From Pseudomonadota bacterium (lineage in GTDB: Bacteria; Pseudomonadota; Gammaproteobacteria; Enterobacterales; Enterobacteriaceae), in the NCBI GenBank assembly GCA_023454395.1, contig JAEYFY010000383.1, positions 1-22,686 of the forward strand: a stretch of 22,686 nt of DNA, written 5' to 3'. Below are positions 6,745-14,169 of the stretch, piece after piece (positions within the stretch are counted from its first letter, which is position 1; the number at the start of each line of letters is the position of its first letter). The notes beneath the pieces are model-generated. The model was given only the letters and a program-made list of their open reading frames with translations. It was not told where the DNA came from and did no database searches. A program made the translations under genes and the position numbers.

Positions 6745-7773
6745 TTATTCTTCGAAGTACCAATATCCTTGATTGATAAATTCGGTTAATTCGCCAACAA
6801 AGGTTGGGTTATTCAATGCTTCACCGAGTCCATCTGCGCCAACTTCTGTAAACTGGCACAATGCATCTGCTCCCTTCGTTTCTTTGGTCATCCAATTTTC
6901 TGTATTCACAAAGAAACTTTCTGCGATGCGCAGGACACGTAGCCCGCTTAGTCGGATCAATTTTTCACCATCATTCAGTGCATTCAGTACTTCTTCTGGT
7001 TGATAAGGTGGTTCTGCAGGCGCAATATCTAGCTCATGGCGCGGTGTAGTTGCAAAGCGACCTAACCACTGTTCAAAATCACCGGGCTTGTTGATCATCT
7101 CAATCATCATGGCGCGTAAGCGTTCAACTTCATGAGTTTCCATTCTTCCGGCATTGTCGCGTACGGTTAGATTTGGATCGCCATAATTTATTCCACCCAG
7201 ATCTTGTTCTAGAGCATAATCTGCAAAGCTGCTCAGCAAATCACGGCCATTTGGCCCACGAAAGCCGACAGAATAATTCATAGTATCTTCAAAGGTGAAG
7301 CCATCGTGAGGAAATCCAGGTGGGATATATAAAATATCTCCCGGTGCCATTTCTACATCAATAATTGGTTCAAATGGATCAACATGCAGTAATGCGGGGT
7401 GAGGGCAAAACTGACGCATTGGTAAGGCATCACCTACACGCCAGCGGCGACGTCCCATTCCTTGAATGATAAAAACATCATAGTTATCAATATGTGGGCC
7501 GACACCACCTCCCGGCACAGAATAGGAGATCATCAAGTCATCAAGACGCCATTCAGGTAATACTCGAAACGGTTTCACCAGTTCAGCTGCCGGCATATGC
7601 CAATGGTTGACAGCCTGAACTAATAGTGACCATCCTTCTTCACCTAATCCTGCCAGTTCATCTGGTGTGATAGGATCGACAAAATTAGGAAATGCATTTT
7701 TCAGTACAACAGGTTTTTTTTGCCAGTATTTTTCTAAAAATTCAGGCCAGTTAAGATTCAATTTATTAACCAT
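6745..7773 (-). CDS. roxA: JmjC/cupin ribosomal protein uL16 arginine hydroxylase RoxA (YcfD), with internal deletion
   Basis: RoxA is an Fe(II)- and 2-oxoglutarate-dependent oxygenase that hydroxylates an arginine of ribosomal protein L16 (Arg81 in E. coli). The N-terminus LNWPEFLEKYWQKKPVVLK and the C-terminal NQGYWYFEE match the family. The metal triad is present as His94, Asp96 (GPHIDNYD) and His156 (PGFPHDG). The protein has 342 residues, against 373 as I recall for E. coli YcfD. The recalled E. coli triad (125, 127, 187) is offset from this one by 31, so 31 residues are missing before it. They would lie between DELAGL (residue 43) and GEEGWSLLVQ (residue 44); the E. coli protein has a block with ESEVDSRLV and GPFESYDHL there. 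The frame is kept, but part of the jelly-roll lead-in is lost, so activity is doubtful. The ribosome site is weak. Confidence 0.9.
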   Translation of the reverse strand: MVNKLNLNWPEFLEKYWQKKPVVLKNAFPNFVDPITPDELAGLGEEGWSLLVQAVNHWHMPAAELVKPFRVLPEWRLDDLMISYSVPGGGVGPHIDNYDVFIIQGMGRRRWRVGDALPMRQFCPHPALLHVDPFEPIIDVEMAPGDILYIPPGFPHDGFTFEDTMNYSVGFRGPNGRDLLSSFADYALEQDLGGINYGDPNLTVRDNAGRMETHEVERLRAMMIEMINKPGDFEQWLGRFATTPRHELDIAPAEPPYQPEEVLNALNDGEKLIRLSGLRVLRIAESFFVNTENWMTKETKGADALCQFTEVGADGLGEALNNPTFVGELTEFINQGYWYFEE

Positions 7774-8450
7774 GTGACCACATCTGTATCAATGAATAAG
7801 TGGGTAATTATAGAAGTAATACACGGTGATATTTTTGTTTGGCGTCAAATGGCAGTTAATAACACTGATGGGAGTATTTGCATATGGAGGTTATATAAGC
7901 GTTATTCGTGATAAGTTTCAGTATATGTTACAAAATGGTATTGAGAGATTGCGGTAGATAGATTTTATTAAAAACCTTTAGTGAAGTGGTATCTGAAGAA
8001 AAGACAAAAAGCCTATATCAAGACCTAGAAAAAGCATTGGTAAATAAGCATTAAATTAAGAATCAACCAACATAATCAACCAGTCCAAAAACAGAGATTT
8101 CAGCACCTAGCCGTATTTAGATACTAGGGTTCGCATAATGTATATTATGTTAAATTGAATCTAAAGAATAATAATACAGCGGCTTCCTCCTATAAATGTA
8201 AATCTTAAACTGATGGCTCTTTTCGCCCCATCTACTCAAGCTATTTCAATATACTCAATGGAAGAATTTTACTTCTGCTATTTTTGATATATGACTATGA
8301 AAAATACTTTTGGGTTGATTTAATACTAAGACCGATATAAGCTTAATTTTACAAGGTGATGGTGCTCCACCTTTCCCAACCGCTGGTTATTCCCACAATA
8401 CCAGATGATGACGCCTGATATACAATTAATTTGTCCTCTTATAGGCATGT
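7774..8450. other. 677-bp gene-poor stretch containing dif
   Basis: No supported gene lies here apart from the dif site at 8128-8155. Short open stretches could be eroded coding sequence: about 7968-8054 (+) reads LLKTFSEVVSEEKTKSLYQD and continues to a stop with no start, and about 8340-8405 (+) reads LQGDGAPPFPTAGYSHNTR. I cannot assign either to a family. No hairpin terminator was seen. Confidence 0.5.
8128..8155 (+). other. dif: Chromosomal dif site (XerC/XerD recombination site)
   Basis: The 28 bases consist of an 11-bp XerC arm GGTTCGCATAA, a 6-bp centre TGTATA and an 11-bp XerD arm TTATGTTAAAT. The centre and XerD arm equal the E. coli dif sequence as I recall it, and the XerC arm differs at one outer base (GGTT for GGTG). 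XerC and XerD resolve chromosome dimers here, with XerD activated by FtsK at the division septum. This places the window at the replication terminus. The site lies in a gene-poor gap between roxA and the pyrophosphatase gene. It is a single copy; I saw no second dif-like site in the window. Confidence 0.95.
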
Positions 8451-9428
8451 ATGTCAGGTATCGCTATGAAAAATACAACTAAATCAAATCTCGACCATAA
8501 ACAATTTCCCCTTCAAAAAGAAGACTCAATCTATGTTTTGGGTCACCAAAATCCTGATAGTGATGCTATCTGTAGCACACTCGTTGTGGCTGATTGGCTT
8601 AATTATACTGGTAGGTCTGCAACCCCTTGGCGTTTGGGCGATATCACCCCAGAAACCCGTTATATCCTTGGCGTAGCTGGTATTCCACAGCCCAATTTAC
8701 TCACGACTGACTTAACCGATAAAGTTGTATGGCTGGTCGATTTTACTGATGCTGAGCAAGGACCGCCTTCCCTAATGAGTAGCAATATTATTGGGATCAT
8801 TGATCACCATCGTATTGGAACCATCATCACCCGAAACCCTCCTGATGTTTGGATCAGAGCCGTAGGATGCAGCGGAACTGTTCTGCTTTCTATTTTGATG
8901 CACGAAGTGCCAATGCCACTTACCGCCTCTCAGGCTATTTTGCTAATGGGGGCTATACTTAGTGATACCGTTGCATTAACGGGTCCTACCACAACGACAC
9001 AAGATCATCACGCTGTGGCGATATTACGGGATATTGCGGGTGTTGATTATGACCAATTCGTAAACGGGCTTCTCCGCGCCAAAACGGATATCGCTGGGCA
9101 ACCCATTTCAGTATTGCTCAATCGTGATGCTAAAAATTACTGTATCCATGATATGCCCCTTTTGCTCTCACAAATTGAGGTGAGCAATATGGATGATATT
9201 ACCCCTTTATTGCCGGCACTGTTGCAGGAAATGGTACAGATTCATAACCATCGTTCATTAAAAATGGTCGTATTAATAGTGACAGATATTACTCAACGGA
9301 ACTCTGTTTTGTATTTTTCCGAAAGTAGCCTGATTGGTTCTAGCCAAGTTTCATTACCCGGCATGATAAGCCGGAAAAAAGAGATACTTCCTTGGCTGAC
9401 CGAACGACTTGCTTCTTATAAGGGATGA
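8451..9428 (+). CDS. ppaC: Manganese-dependent (family II, DHH) inorganic pyrophosphatase
   Basis: A 325-residue DHH/DHHA2 phosphoesterase predicted to hydrolyse pyrophosphate to phosphate in the cytosol. Metal-site residues of family II enzymes are visible: GHQNPDSDA (His32, Asp36, Asp38), VDFTDAEQ (Asp97), DHHR (Asp118, His119, His120) and ILSDT (Asp172). The substrate-binding SRKK signature is at 307-310. The usual DHNE after the third strand is DFTD here, an unusual variant. Enterobacteria normally rely on the unrelated family I enzyme Ppa, so this is an accessory gene. A start at 8466 (MKNTTKS) is also possible, since an AGG lies 7 bases ahead of it. It is followed by a broken enolase paralogue on the same strand. 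Base composition looks richer in G+C than its neighbours (by eye), suggesting transfer. Confidence 0.87.
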   Translation: MSGIAMKNTTKSNLDHKQFPLQKEDSIYVLGHQNPDSDAICSTLVVADWLNYTGRSATPWRLGDITPETRYILGVAGIPQPNLLTTDLTDKVVWLVDFTDAEQGPPSLMSSNIIGIIDHHRIGTIITRNPPDVWIRAVGCSGTVLLSILMHEVPMPLTASQAILLMGAILSDTVALTGPTTTTQDHHAVAILRDIAGVDYDQFVNGLLRAKTDIAGQPISVLLNRDAKNYCIHDMPLLLSQIEVSNMDDITPLLPALLQEMVQIHNHRSLKMVVLIVTDITQRNSVLYFSESSLIGSSQVSLPGMISRKKEILPWLTERLASYKG

Positions 9429-9431
9429 TAT

Positions 9432-9485
9432 ATGAAAATTTATCGATGCGCCTATTTATTAACCATCTTTCTGTTGATGTCCTGA
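9432..9485 (+). CDS. 17-codon hydrophobic mini-ORF between ppaC and the enolase remnant
   Basis: Three bases after the ppaC stop an ATG opens MKIYRCAYLLTIFLLMS and then a stop. It looks like a signal peptide without the protein behind it, so it may be the stub of a deleted secreted or lipoprotein gene. A translated leader is an alternative. Chance cannot be excluded at this length. Confidence 0.2.
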   Translation: MKIYRCAYLLTIFLLMS

Positions 9486-9523
9486 TTAAACATCTTCCAA
9501 ATCTATAGAATAAGGTCGAACTT

Positions 9524-10506
9524 ATGAGCTTTGAAATTAAAAATATTATCGCAAGAGAAATTCTTGATTCACGAGGTAACCCAACCGTAGAAGTTGAAGT
9601 AACCTCTACAGAGGGATGTATGGCTCGGGCATCGGTTCCTTCTGGTGCAAGTACAGGCTCTCGTGAAGCCATCGAACGCCGTGATAGTGATAAAAAACGT
9701 TTTGGTGGCAAAGGTGTGTTAGATGCAATCCACAGCATCAATACTGAAATTAATGATGCCTTAAAAGGCTATGATGTTCGCCATCAAAAAGATATTGATA
9801 ACTGTCTGATCGCCCTTGATGGTACAGAAAATAAAAGTCGATTGGGTGCAAATGCCCTTCTTGGTGTTTCTTTGGCGGTATCTCGCTTATCGTAGAAGCG
9901 ATCACTAAAGCGGGATATCGTCCAGGTGAAGATATTGTTATTTGTATGGACCCTGCCTCTAGCGAGTTCTATACAGATGGTAAATATACTCTGCGTACTG
10001 AAAATACGCAGCTCAATGCTGAAGAAATGACTCAGTACTACGCACGATTAGTGAACGATTTTCCGATAATGTTGATTGAAGATGGCTTAGCCGAAGATGA
10101 TTGGGCTGGTTGGAAAATCTTACATGCAGCACTTGGTGGTAAATTAGAGCTAGTTGGCGATGATCTTTTTGTGACTAACGTGAAGTATATCCAGCGAGGC
10201 ATCGATGAAAACCTTGCCAATGCTGCACTGATCAAACTGAATCAAATTGGTACCCTTAGTGAGACTATTGAAGCCGTTCAGTTATGTAAAGATAACAATT
10301 GGGGAACCTTTATTTCCCACCGTAGTGGGGAAACTGTCGATAGTTTTATTGCCGATATGACTGTGGGGCTACGTGCTGGTCATCTGAAAACTGGCGCTCC
10401 TAGCCGTGGAGAACGTGTTGAGAAATACAATCAATTGATGCGTATTGAAGATGAATTAGGTGATGCTGCTGTATTTGCAGGTAAATCTGCGTTCAAAATA
10501 CGCTGA
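9524..10506 (+). pseudogene. eno: Enolase paralogue broken by an internal deletion and frameshift
   Basis: Two open stretches are the two ends of one enolase. Residues 1-122 (9524-9895) carry [27 protein letters not shown] and the [20 protein letters not shown] segment. The match resumes in another frame at about 9886 with [18 protein letters not shown], then MDPASSEFYTDGKY, LIEDGLAEDDW, VGDDLFVTN, ALIKLNQIGT, SHRSGET and EKYNQLMRIE. Against E. coli enolase (about 432 residues) some 105 codons are missing, about residues 121-225. The lost part carries the active-site His159, Glu168 and Glu209 (numbered with Met1). The reading frame also shifts at the junction, so no active enzyme can result. 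The lysine of ALIKLNQ (catalytic base) and the metal-ligand aspartate of CMDPAS remain. It is not the housekeeping eno, which normally follows pyrG. Confidence 0.88.
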
Positions 10507-10554
10507 TTAAGGTTATTGATATTGTTCATCGTATGATGCGATAAAATAGAGAGT

Positions 10555-10589
10555 AAAACTCGTTATTTTTATAAAAAATAACGAGTTTT
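10555..10589. terminator. Bidirectional terminator between the enolase remnant and the efflux gene
   Basis: A perfect 16-bp stem (AAAACTCGTTATTTTT at 10555-10570, complement at 10574-10589) with a 3-base loop, flanked by A-rich and T-rich runs. It serves the convergent enolase remnant (+) and MFS gene (-). Confidence 0.93.
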
Positions 10590-10610
10590 TAGTTTTTAAT
10601 TTATGCTTTG

Positions 10611-11843
10611 TTATGTATTACTATTAATCGATATTTGGGTCTTTCTCATTTTAAATAAAGAAACACCTAAAAATATCATGGCGAATATACCACATAACAA
10701 GAATGCAAAAGGTAATTGATATGTAATGGATGAAATTAAGCTAATTAAATAACCGACAATGGCTGAAATAAAATATTGGATCATTCCCATTAATGATGAA
10801 GCAACACCGGATTGTGATTTAACACTTGCCATTGTTAATGCCGTTAAATTACCAAAAATTAAACCTAACGACCCTACACCAATAGCTAATAATGTACCAA
10901 ATGTGAATAGAGAAACTGGTCCAAAACTCATCATAATTAATAGTGTTGCACCGATAGCAGTATGAATAAGTATCCCTAAAATAATGACAACCTTAGATGA
11001 TAGATATTTCTTTTGTAATAAAAAATCAACCTGCCCACCGATAATTAAAGCAACAGCATTAGCTGCAAAAATATAACTAAATTCTGTCGGTGTTAATCCA
11101 TAATATGTCGTAAAAATAAAGGAAGAGCCACTGATATATACAAATAGTGAGGCTAAAATAACACCACCTGAGAGCATATATCCCATATAGGTAATATTGC
11201 GAATTTGATTGATATAAGCCTTAACACTATTTTTAATGCTTAAAGGTGAACGTTTGTCTATGGGCAATGTATCGGGGATTGAGCGATAACTCCATATAAA
11301 AAGAATACTCCCTAATAGCGTCATAAACCCAAATATGCTTCTCCACCCAATATGCCCTAATAAAAAACCGCCAATAATAGGTGCTAAAATGGGAGCTATC
11401 ATCATGATTTGCATTAATAATGAGAATATTTTTGATGACTCTTTTAATGAACAAGCATCATCAACAATAGCTCTTGGTGTGACCAAACCCGCTGCTGCCC
11501 CTACTGCTTGGATTAACCTTGCGATTAATAACCACTCGAGGCTTTGTGAAATAGTGGCAATAAATGAACCTAAAATAAAAATACCGATCCCGACAAGTAA
11601 TGGCGTTCTTCTGCCATATCTATCTAATAAAGGACCATATATACCCTGCCCAATCGCTAATCCAATTAAGAAAAAAGAGAGTGTTAGCTGAATATCGCTT
11701 GAAGTAACATTTAAATCATTAGCGATAGTTGGCATTGCAGGTAAATAAAGATCGATGGCCATTGCATCTAAAGCAGTTATTAAAGCGAGCAATACCACTA
11801 ATAATGCGCTAAATGTGTTTGAATTATTATTTGAAGCTAACAT
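10611..11843 (-). CDS. Bcr/CflA-type drug-resistance MFS transporter
   Basis: A proton-coupled inner-membrane exporter of the DHA1 family, about 410 residues with 12 predicted helices. The first helix carries ALDAMAIDLYLPAMPTIA, a Bcr/CflA signature. Motif A, GPLLDRYGRR, lies between helices 2 and 3 (residues 70-79), and a motif C-like APILAPIIGGFLL is in helix 5. A frame opens at a TTG at 11855, but the ATG at 11843 has GGAGAG a few bases upstream and is preferred. This start lies inside the last codons of the TetR gene (17-bp overlap), implying one transcript and translational coupling. Regulation by the upstream TetR protein through the palindrome at 12435-12448 is likely. The drug is unknown; chloramphenicol, bicyclomycin and sulfonamides are substrates of relatives. 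Confidence 0.88.
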   Translation of the reverse strand: MLASNNNSNTFSALLVVLLALITALDAMAIDLYLPAMPTIANDLNVTSSDIQLTLSFFLIGLAIGQGIYGPLLDRYGRRTPLLVGIGIFILGSFIATISQSLEWLLIARLIQAVGAAAGLVTPRAIVDDACSLKESSKIFSLLMQIMMIAPILAPIIGGFLLGHIGWRSIFGFMTLLGSILFIWSYRSIPDTLPIDKRSPLSIKNSVKAYINQIRNITYMGYMLSGGVILASLFVYISGSSFIFTTYYGLTPTEFSYIFAANAVALIIGGQVDFLLQKKYLSSKVVIILGILIHTAIGATLLIMMSFGPVSLFTFGTLLAIGVGSLGLIFGNLTALTMASVKSQSGVASSLMGMIQYFISAIVGYLISLISSITYQLPFAFLLCGIFAMIFLGVSLFKMRKTQISINSNT

Positions 11844-12417
11844 TATTCTCTCCAATTAAATGCTTTAAAAGTGTCATTAAAGCATCCAACCTTAGTTTGG
11901 TAAGTTCTTTATTTGTATATACTAATTTAATTTGAATACTATCAATAATTGAAATATAGACCTCGGTATAGAAATCAGTATCAAATTTTAATGCTGTATA
12001 TGTCGTTATTGTATTTTTAAATTCGGAGGTTAATCGTTGGATATAGGCGCTATGTAATTCATTAATCTCATCAGCAAGATGTAAAGGTGATAAATAGCTG
12101 GTTTGTAAGAAAAATTTTAATATTGATGTATTATCATACCGCTCAACTAAATTTTCACAGTAACTAAAACCAGGTGCATTACGATTAATCTGTGTGTCTG
12201 AAAAAGCATTTTGAACATTAATAAGTTCTTCATCCAGCGCACAACGATATGCATGCATAAATAGTGCATCTTTGCTCTTAAAATGGCTATATAACGATGA
12301 TTTTTGTATGCCCGCTGCATGAGCTATTTTAGATATCGACGCCCCATTATATCCATATAGTGAAAACTCAAGCATTGATGCTTGAGTGAGTTTTTCAAAT
12401 GTTGTTTCTGTGCCCAT
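11827..12417 (-). CDS. TetR/AcrR family transcriptional repressor
   Basis: A 196-residue regulator with the TetR fold. The N-terminal DNA-binding domain includes ASISKIAHAAGIQKSSLYSHFKSKDALF (about 26-53), the typical TetR helix-turn-helix with its SSLYSHFKSK recognition part. The rest is helical and variable, as expected of a ligand-binding domain. The ribosome site AGGGA lies a few bases before the ATG. The gene overlaps the downstream MFS exporter gene, and a 14-bp palindrome sits 17 bp upstream of its start. This is the standard arrangement of a self-repressing efflux operon, with release by an effector that is probably a substrate of the pump. Confidence 0.9.
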   Translation of the reverse strand: MGTETTFEKLTQASMLEFSLYGYNGASISKIAHAAGIQKSSLYSHFKSKDALFMHAYRCALDEELINVQNAFSDTQINRNAPGFSYCENLVERYDNTSILKFFLQTSYLSPLHLADEINELHSAYIQRLTSEFKNTITTYTALKFDTDFYTEVYISIIDSIQIKLVYTNKELTKLRLDALMTLLKHLIGENNVSFK

Positions 12418-12434
12418 TATTTTCCCTTACCGTA

Positions 12435-12448
12435 CGACCGATCGGTCG
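12435..12448. promoter_or_regulatory. TetR-type palindromic operator
   Basis: CGACCGATCGGTCG is a perfect palindrome and GC-rich in an AT-rich context. It resembles the ACCGA/TCGGT half-sites bound by many TetR proteins. Repeated CGGT half-sites (TCGGTCGGT) extend it to one side. It lies between the tetR start codon and a TATAAT-like sequence (12453-12458, + strand), where binding would block initiation. Confidence 0.75.
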
Positions 12449-12584
12449 GTTGTATAATAAGGAGGTAAATATAGATATGCAACTAAAAAATATGAAGCCA
12501 TTAGTTTAACTAAGCTTGCTGGTTCAATTTTTTCATTGCCCTTTTTATTTGGTAATTTATAGGTTTAAGGAAATGATTTATTCT

Positions 12585-12938
12585 TTATTTTGCGATTGAT
12601 AAATTTGTGATGTGGACGTTTTTTGTTCTTGTTTTTTTGCATTCTATTTTTTCACCATCATTAAATATCATGACGTGAGAATAACCATTGTTAATATAAG
12701 TATCACCGCTTAAAAATTGGTAAATATTATATTGAACTCCTTTTATAGTTTTCCTATTCACACCGGGTGATACATAGAAATCATCGCCATTTTTCATTGT
12801 GCTTATCCTATAGTTTGTATGAAAAATGGTAACCATTCCTTTATCTCTGCAATCAAGTTCTATTTCTGCCATGGCATTAGCATCAACACAAAAGAGCAAT
12901 AGTATTAATTTTAATAATATCTTATTTTTTATCATCAT
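12585..12938 (-). CDS. Small secreted protein, possibly MliC/PliC-like lysozyme inhibitor
   Basis: A 117-residue exported protein. The first 22 residues form a signal peptide (KNKILLKLILLLFCVDANA) with cleavage likely after ANA. The mature part has two cysteines, Cys30 and Cys100, and alternating hydrophobic residues suggesting a small beta-barrel. A cysteine near the start, a tyrosine-rich middle and a cysteine after GEKIEC loosely resemble the c-type lysozyme inhibitor domain. The typical SGA-x-Y segment of MliC is not clear, so this is only a suggestion. There is no lipobox, so it would be periplasmic. It is divergent from the LysR gene, with about 170 bp between them. Confidence 0.55.
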   Translation of the reverse strand: MMIKNKILLKLILLLFCVDANAMAEIELDCRDKGMVTIFHTNYRISTMKNGDDFYVSPGVNRKTIKGVQYNIYQFLSGDTYINNGYSHVMIFNDGEKIECKKTRTKNVHITNLSIAK

Positions 12939-13002
12939 ATATTTTCTCTATTATTTTTTTATGTTTTAAAATTATAATAATCTATTATTTATCATTATAT
13001 TG

Positions 13003-13014
13003 TGAATATATTCA
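13003..13014. promoter_or_regulatory. 12-bp palindrome between the secreted-protein gene and lysR
   Basis: TGAATATATTCA is perfectly symmetric and lies about 65 bp upstream of the secreted-protein gene and 97 bp upstream of lysR. LysR proteins often bind interrupted palindromes between themselves and a divergent target. The assignment to this LysR is inference. Confidence 0.35.
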
Positions 13015-13110
13015 TGATCATCCCATAACTAGATGAACCTTTGTAAAAACACTGTTAATATGATGGAGTGATAGGAAAAAACCTTCAATACTAAATAGAG
13101 ACTATCTGAT

Positions 13111-14028
13111 ATGAATAATATTAATATCGAATCCATGGATTTAAATTTAATGAAGGTTTTTGAGGCGTTATTTGAAGAAGGTAGTGCGACAAGAGCCGCA
13201 ATACGGTTAGGATTAACACAATCAGCAGTAAGTGCTTCATTATCAAAACTAAGATTAATTTATCATGATCCATTATTTGAGAGGACTGGCAGAGGATTAA
13301 AGCCTACGGCACGTTCTAATGAGCTTGCGCCAATAATAGAAAGTGCTCTTGGTCAATGTCGATTGGTAGCTTCTTATGCTGTTCCTAAAGGGCATTTTGA
13401 AGGGAAAACGGTCACAATAGGGCTATCTGATGATTTTGAAATCGCGTTAGGTAAGCAACTTTTGGATAAAATTAATCAATCATTGAAAGGCATACATGTT
13501 ATATATCGGCAAACGCATTCACGTATTGTTCAGGATATGCTGCTAAGGCATCAAATCGATTTGGCTATTACAGCGGGAGGTATGGCTTCGCATTTAATTA
13601 AGACTTATCGATTAGGCAAAAGTAATTATCTATGTATTACTGATAAAAAGAATGATATTCCCGAAAATGTTAGGGCATATGCTGATTACCCTCACCTTCT
13701 CGTCTCTTCAAGTGGTTTTGTTGGTGTTGTTGATGAAGCATTAAAAACATTAGGATTAAAGCGCAAGGTTGTGGTATCAACCACACATTTTTCAGCAGTT
13801 CCTTTTTTATTATCAGATTCGCATATGTTAACAACAATACCGTCTCATGCTGCCTATGCAATTGCAGAAATGGCGAATATGCATGTCTTTTTGCCACCTG
13901 CCAAGATGCCTTCTTATGAATTAATTATCGGGAATCGAATTGGCGGAAAACATGATTATGTAATAGAAGAAATAAAACAATTAATTATAGATACTTGTTT
14001 TTCCTCAACCTATTTAAAACTAGAATAG
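13111..14028 (+). CDS. LysR family transcriptional regulator
   Basis: A 305-residue LysR-type regulator of usual length. The winged helix-turn-helix is at about 9-68 (MDLNLMKVFEALFEEGSATR, LGLTQSAVSASLSKLR, HDPLFERTGRGLKPTARS). The form DPLFxRTGRGLxPT places it near the NodD/PnbR-like branch. The substrate-binding domain starts around 95 with GKTVTIGLSDDFE. The ATG at 13111 is used; an internal ATG nine codons in (MDLNLMK) would also give a complete HTH. It is divergent from the small secreted-protein gene at 12585-12938, which may be its target. Its ligand is not apparent. Confidence 0.88.
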   Translation: MNNINIESMDLNLMKVFEALFEEGSATRAAIRLGLTQSAVSASLSKLRLIYHDPLFERTGRGLKPTARSNELAPIIESALGQCRLVASYAVPKGHFEGKTVTIGLSDDFEIALGKQLLDKINQSLKGIHVIYRQTHSRIVQDMLLRHQIDLAITAGGMASHLIKTYRLGKSNYLCITDKKNDIPENVRAYADYPHLLVSSSGFVGVVDEALKTLGLKRKVVVSTTHFSAVPFLLSDSHMLTTIPSHAAYAIAEMANMHVFLPPAKMPSYELIIGNRIGGKHDYVIEEIKQLIIDTCFSSTYLKLE

Positions 14029-14169
14029 AGCATACGCACTTTTAATTCGAATATAAATCGATAGGTAAAGGTCAATTTTTATTTTTCTAATAGTGGAATT
14101 AATGTAGTGGGATTAAGGGATAGTAATGTTTATATTACATATATTGATTGTATGTAATAAAACCTTCCC

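Noticed and set aside
7774..8127. Possible replication-terminator (Tus-binding) site near dif
   Set aside because: The only similar string, ATGTTACAAAATGG, lacks the GTTGTAAC core.
9340..9741. 133-codon minus-strand ORF across the ppaC end and enolase start
   Set aside because: It is antisense to two recognised coding regions and has no family resemblance.
10500..10554. Search for a dif remnant at the far end of the ppaC-enolase cassette
   Set aside because: No stretch resembling TTATGTTAAAT or its complement is present, so Xer-mediated insertion is unsupported.
11335..11691. 118-codon plus-strand ORF opposite the MFS gene
   Set aside because: It is the mirror of a transmembrane coding region and lacks a ribosome site.
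14120..14165. AT-rich stretch with partial symmetry (TTACATATATTGATTGTATGTAA) considered as a second dif-like site
   Set aside because: It does not match the XerC or XerD arm consensus, and the spacing is wrong.
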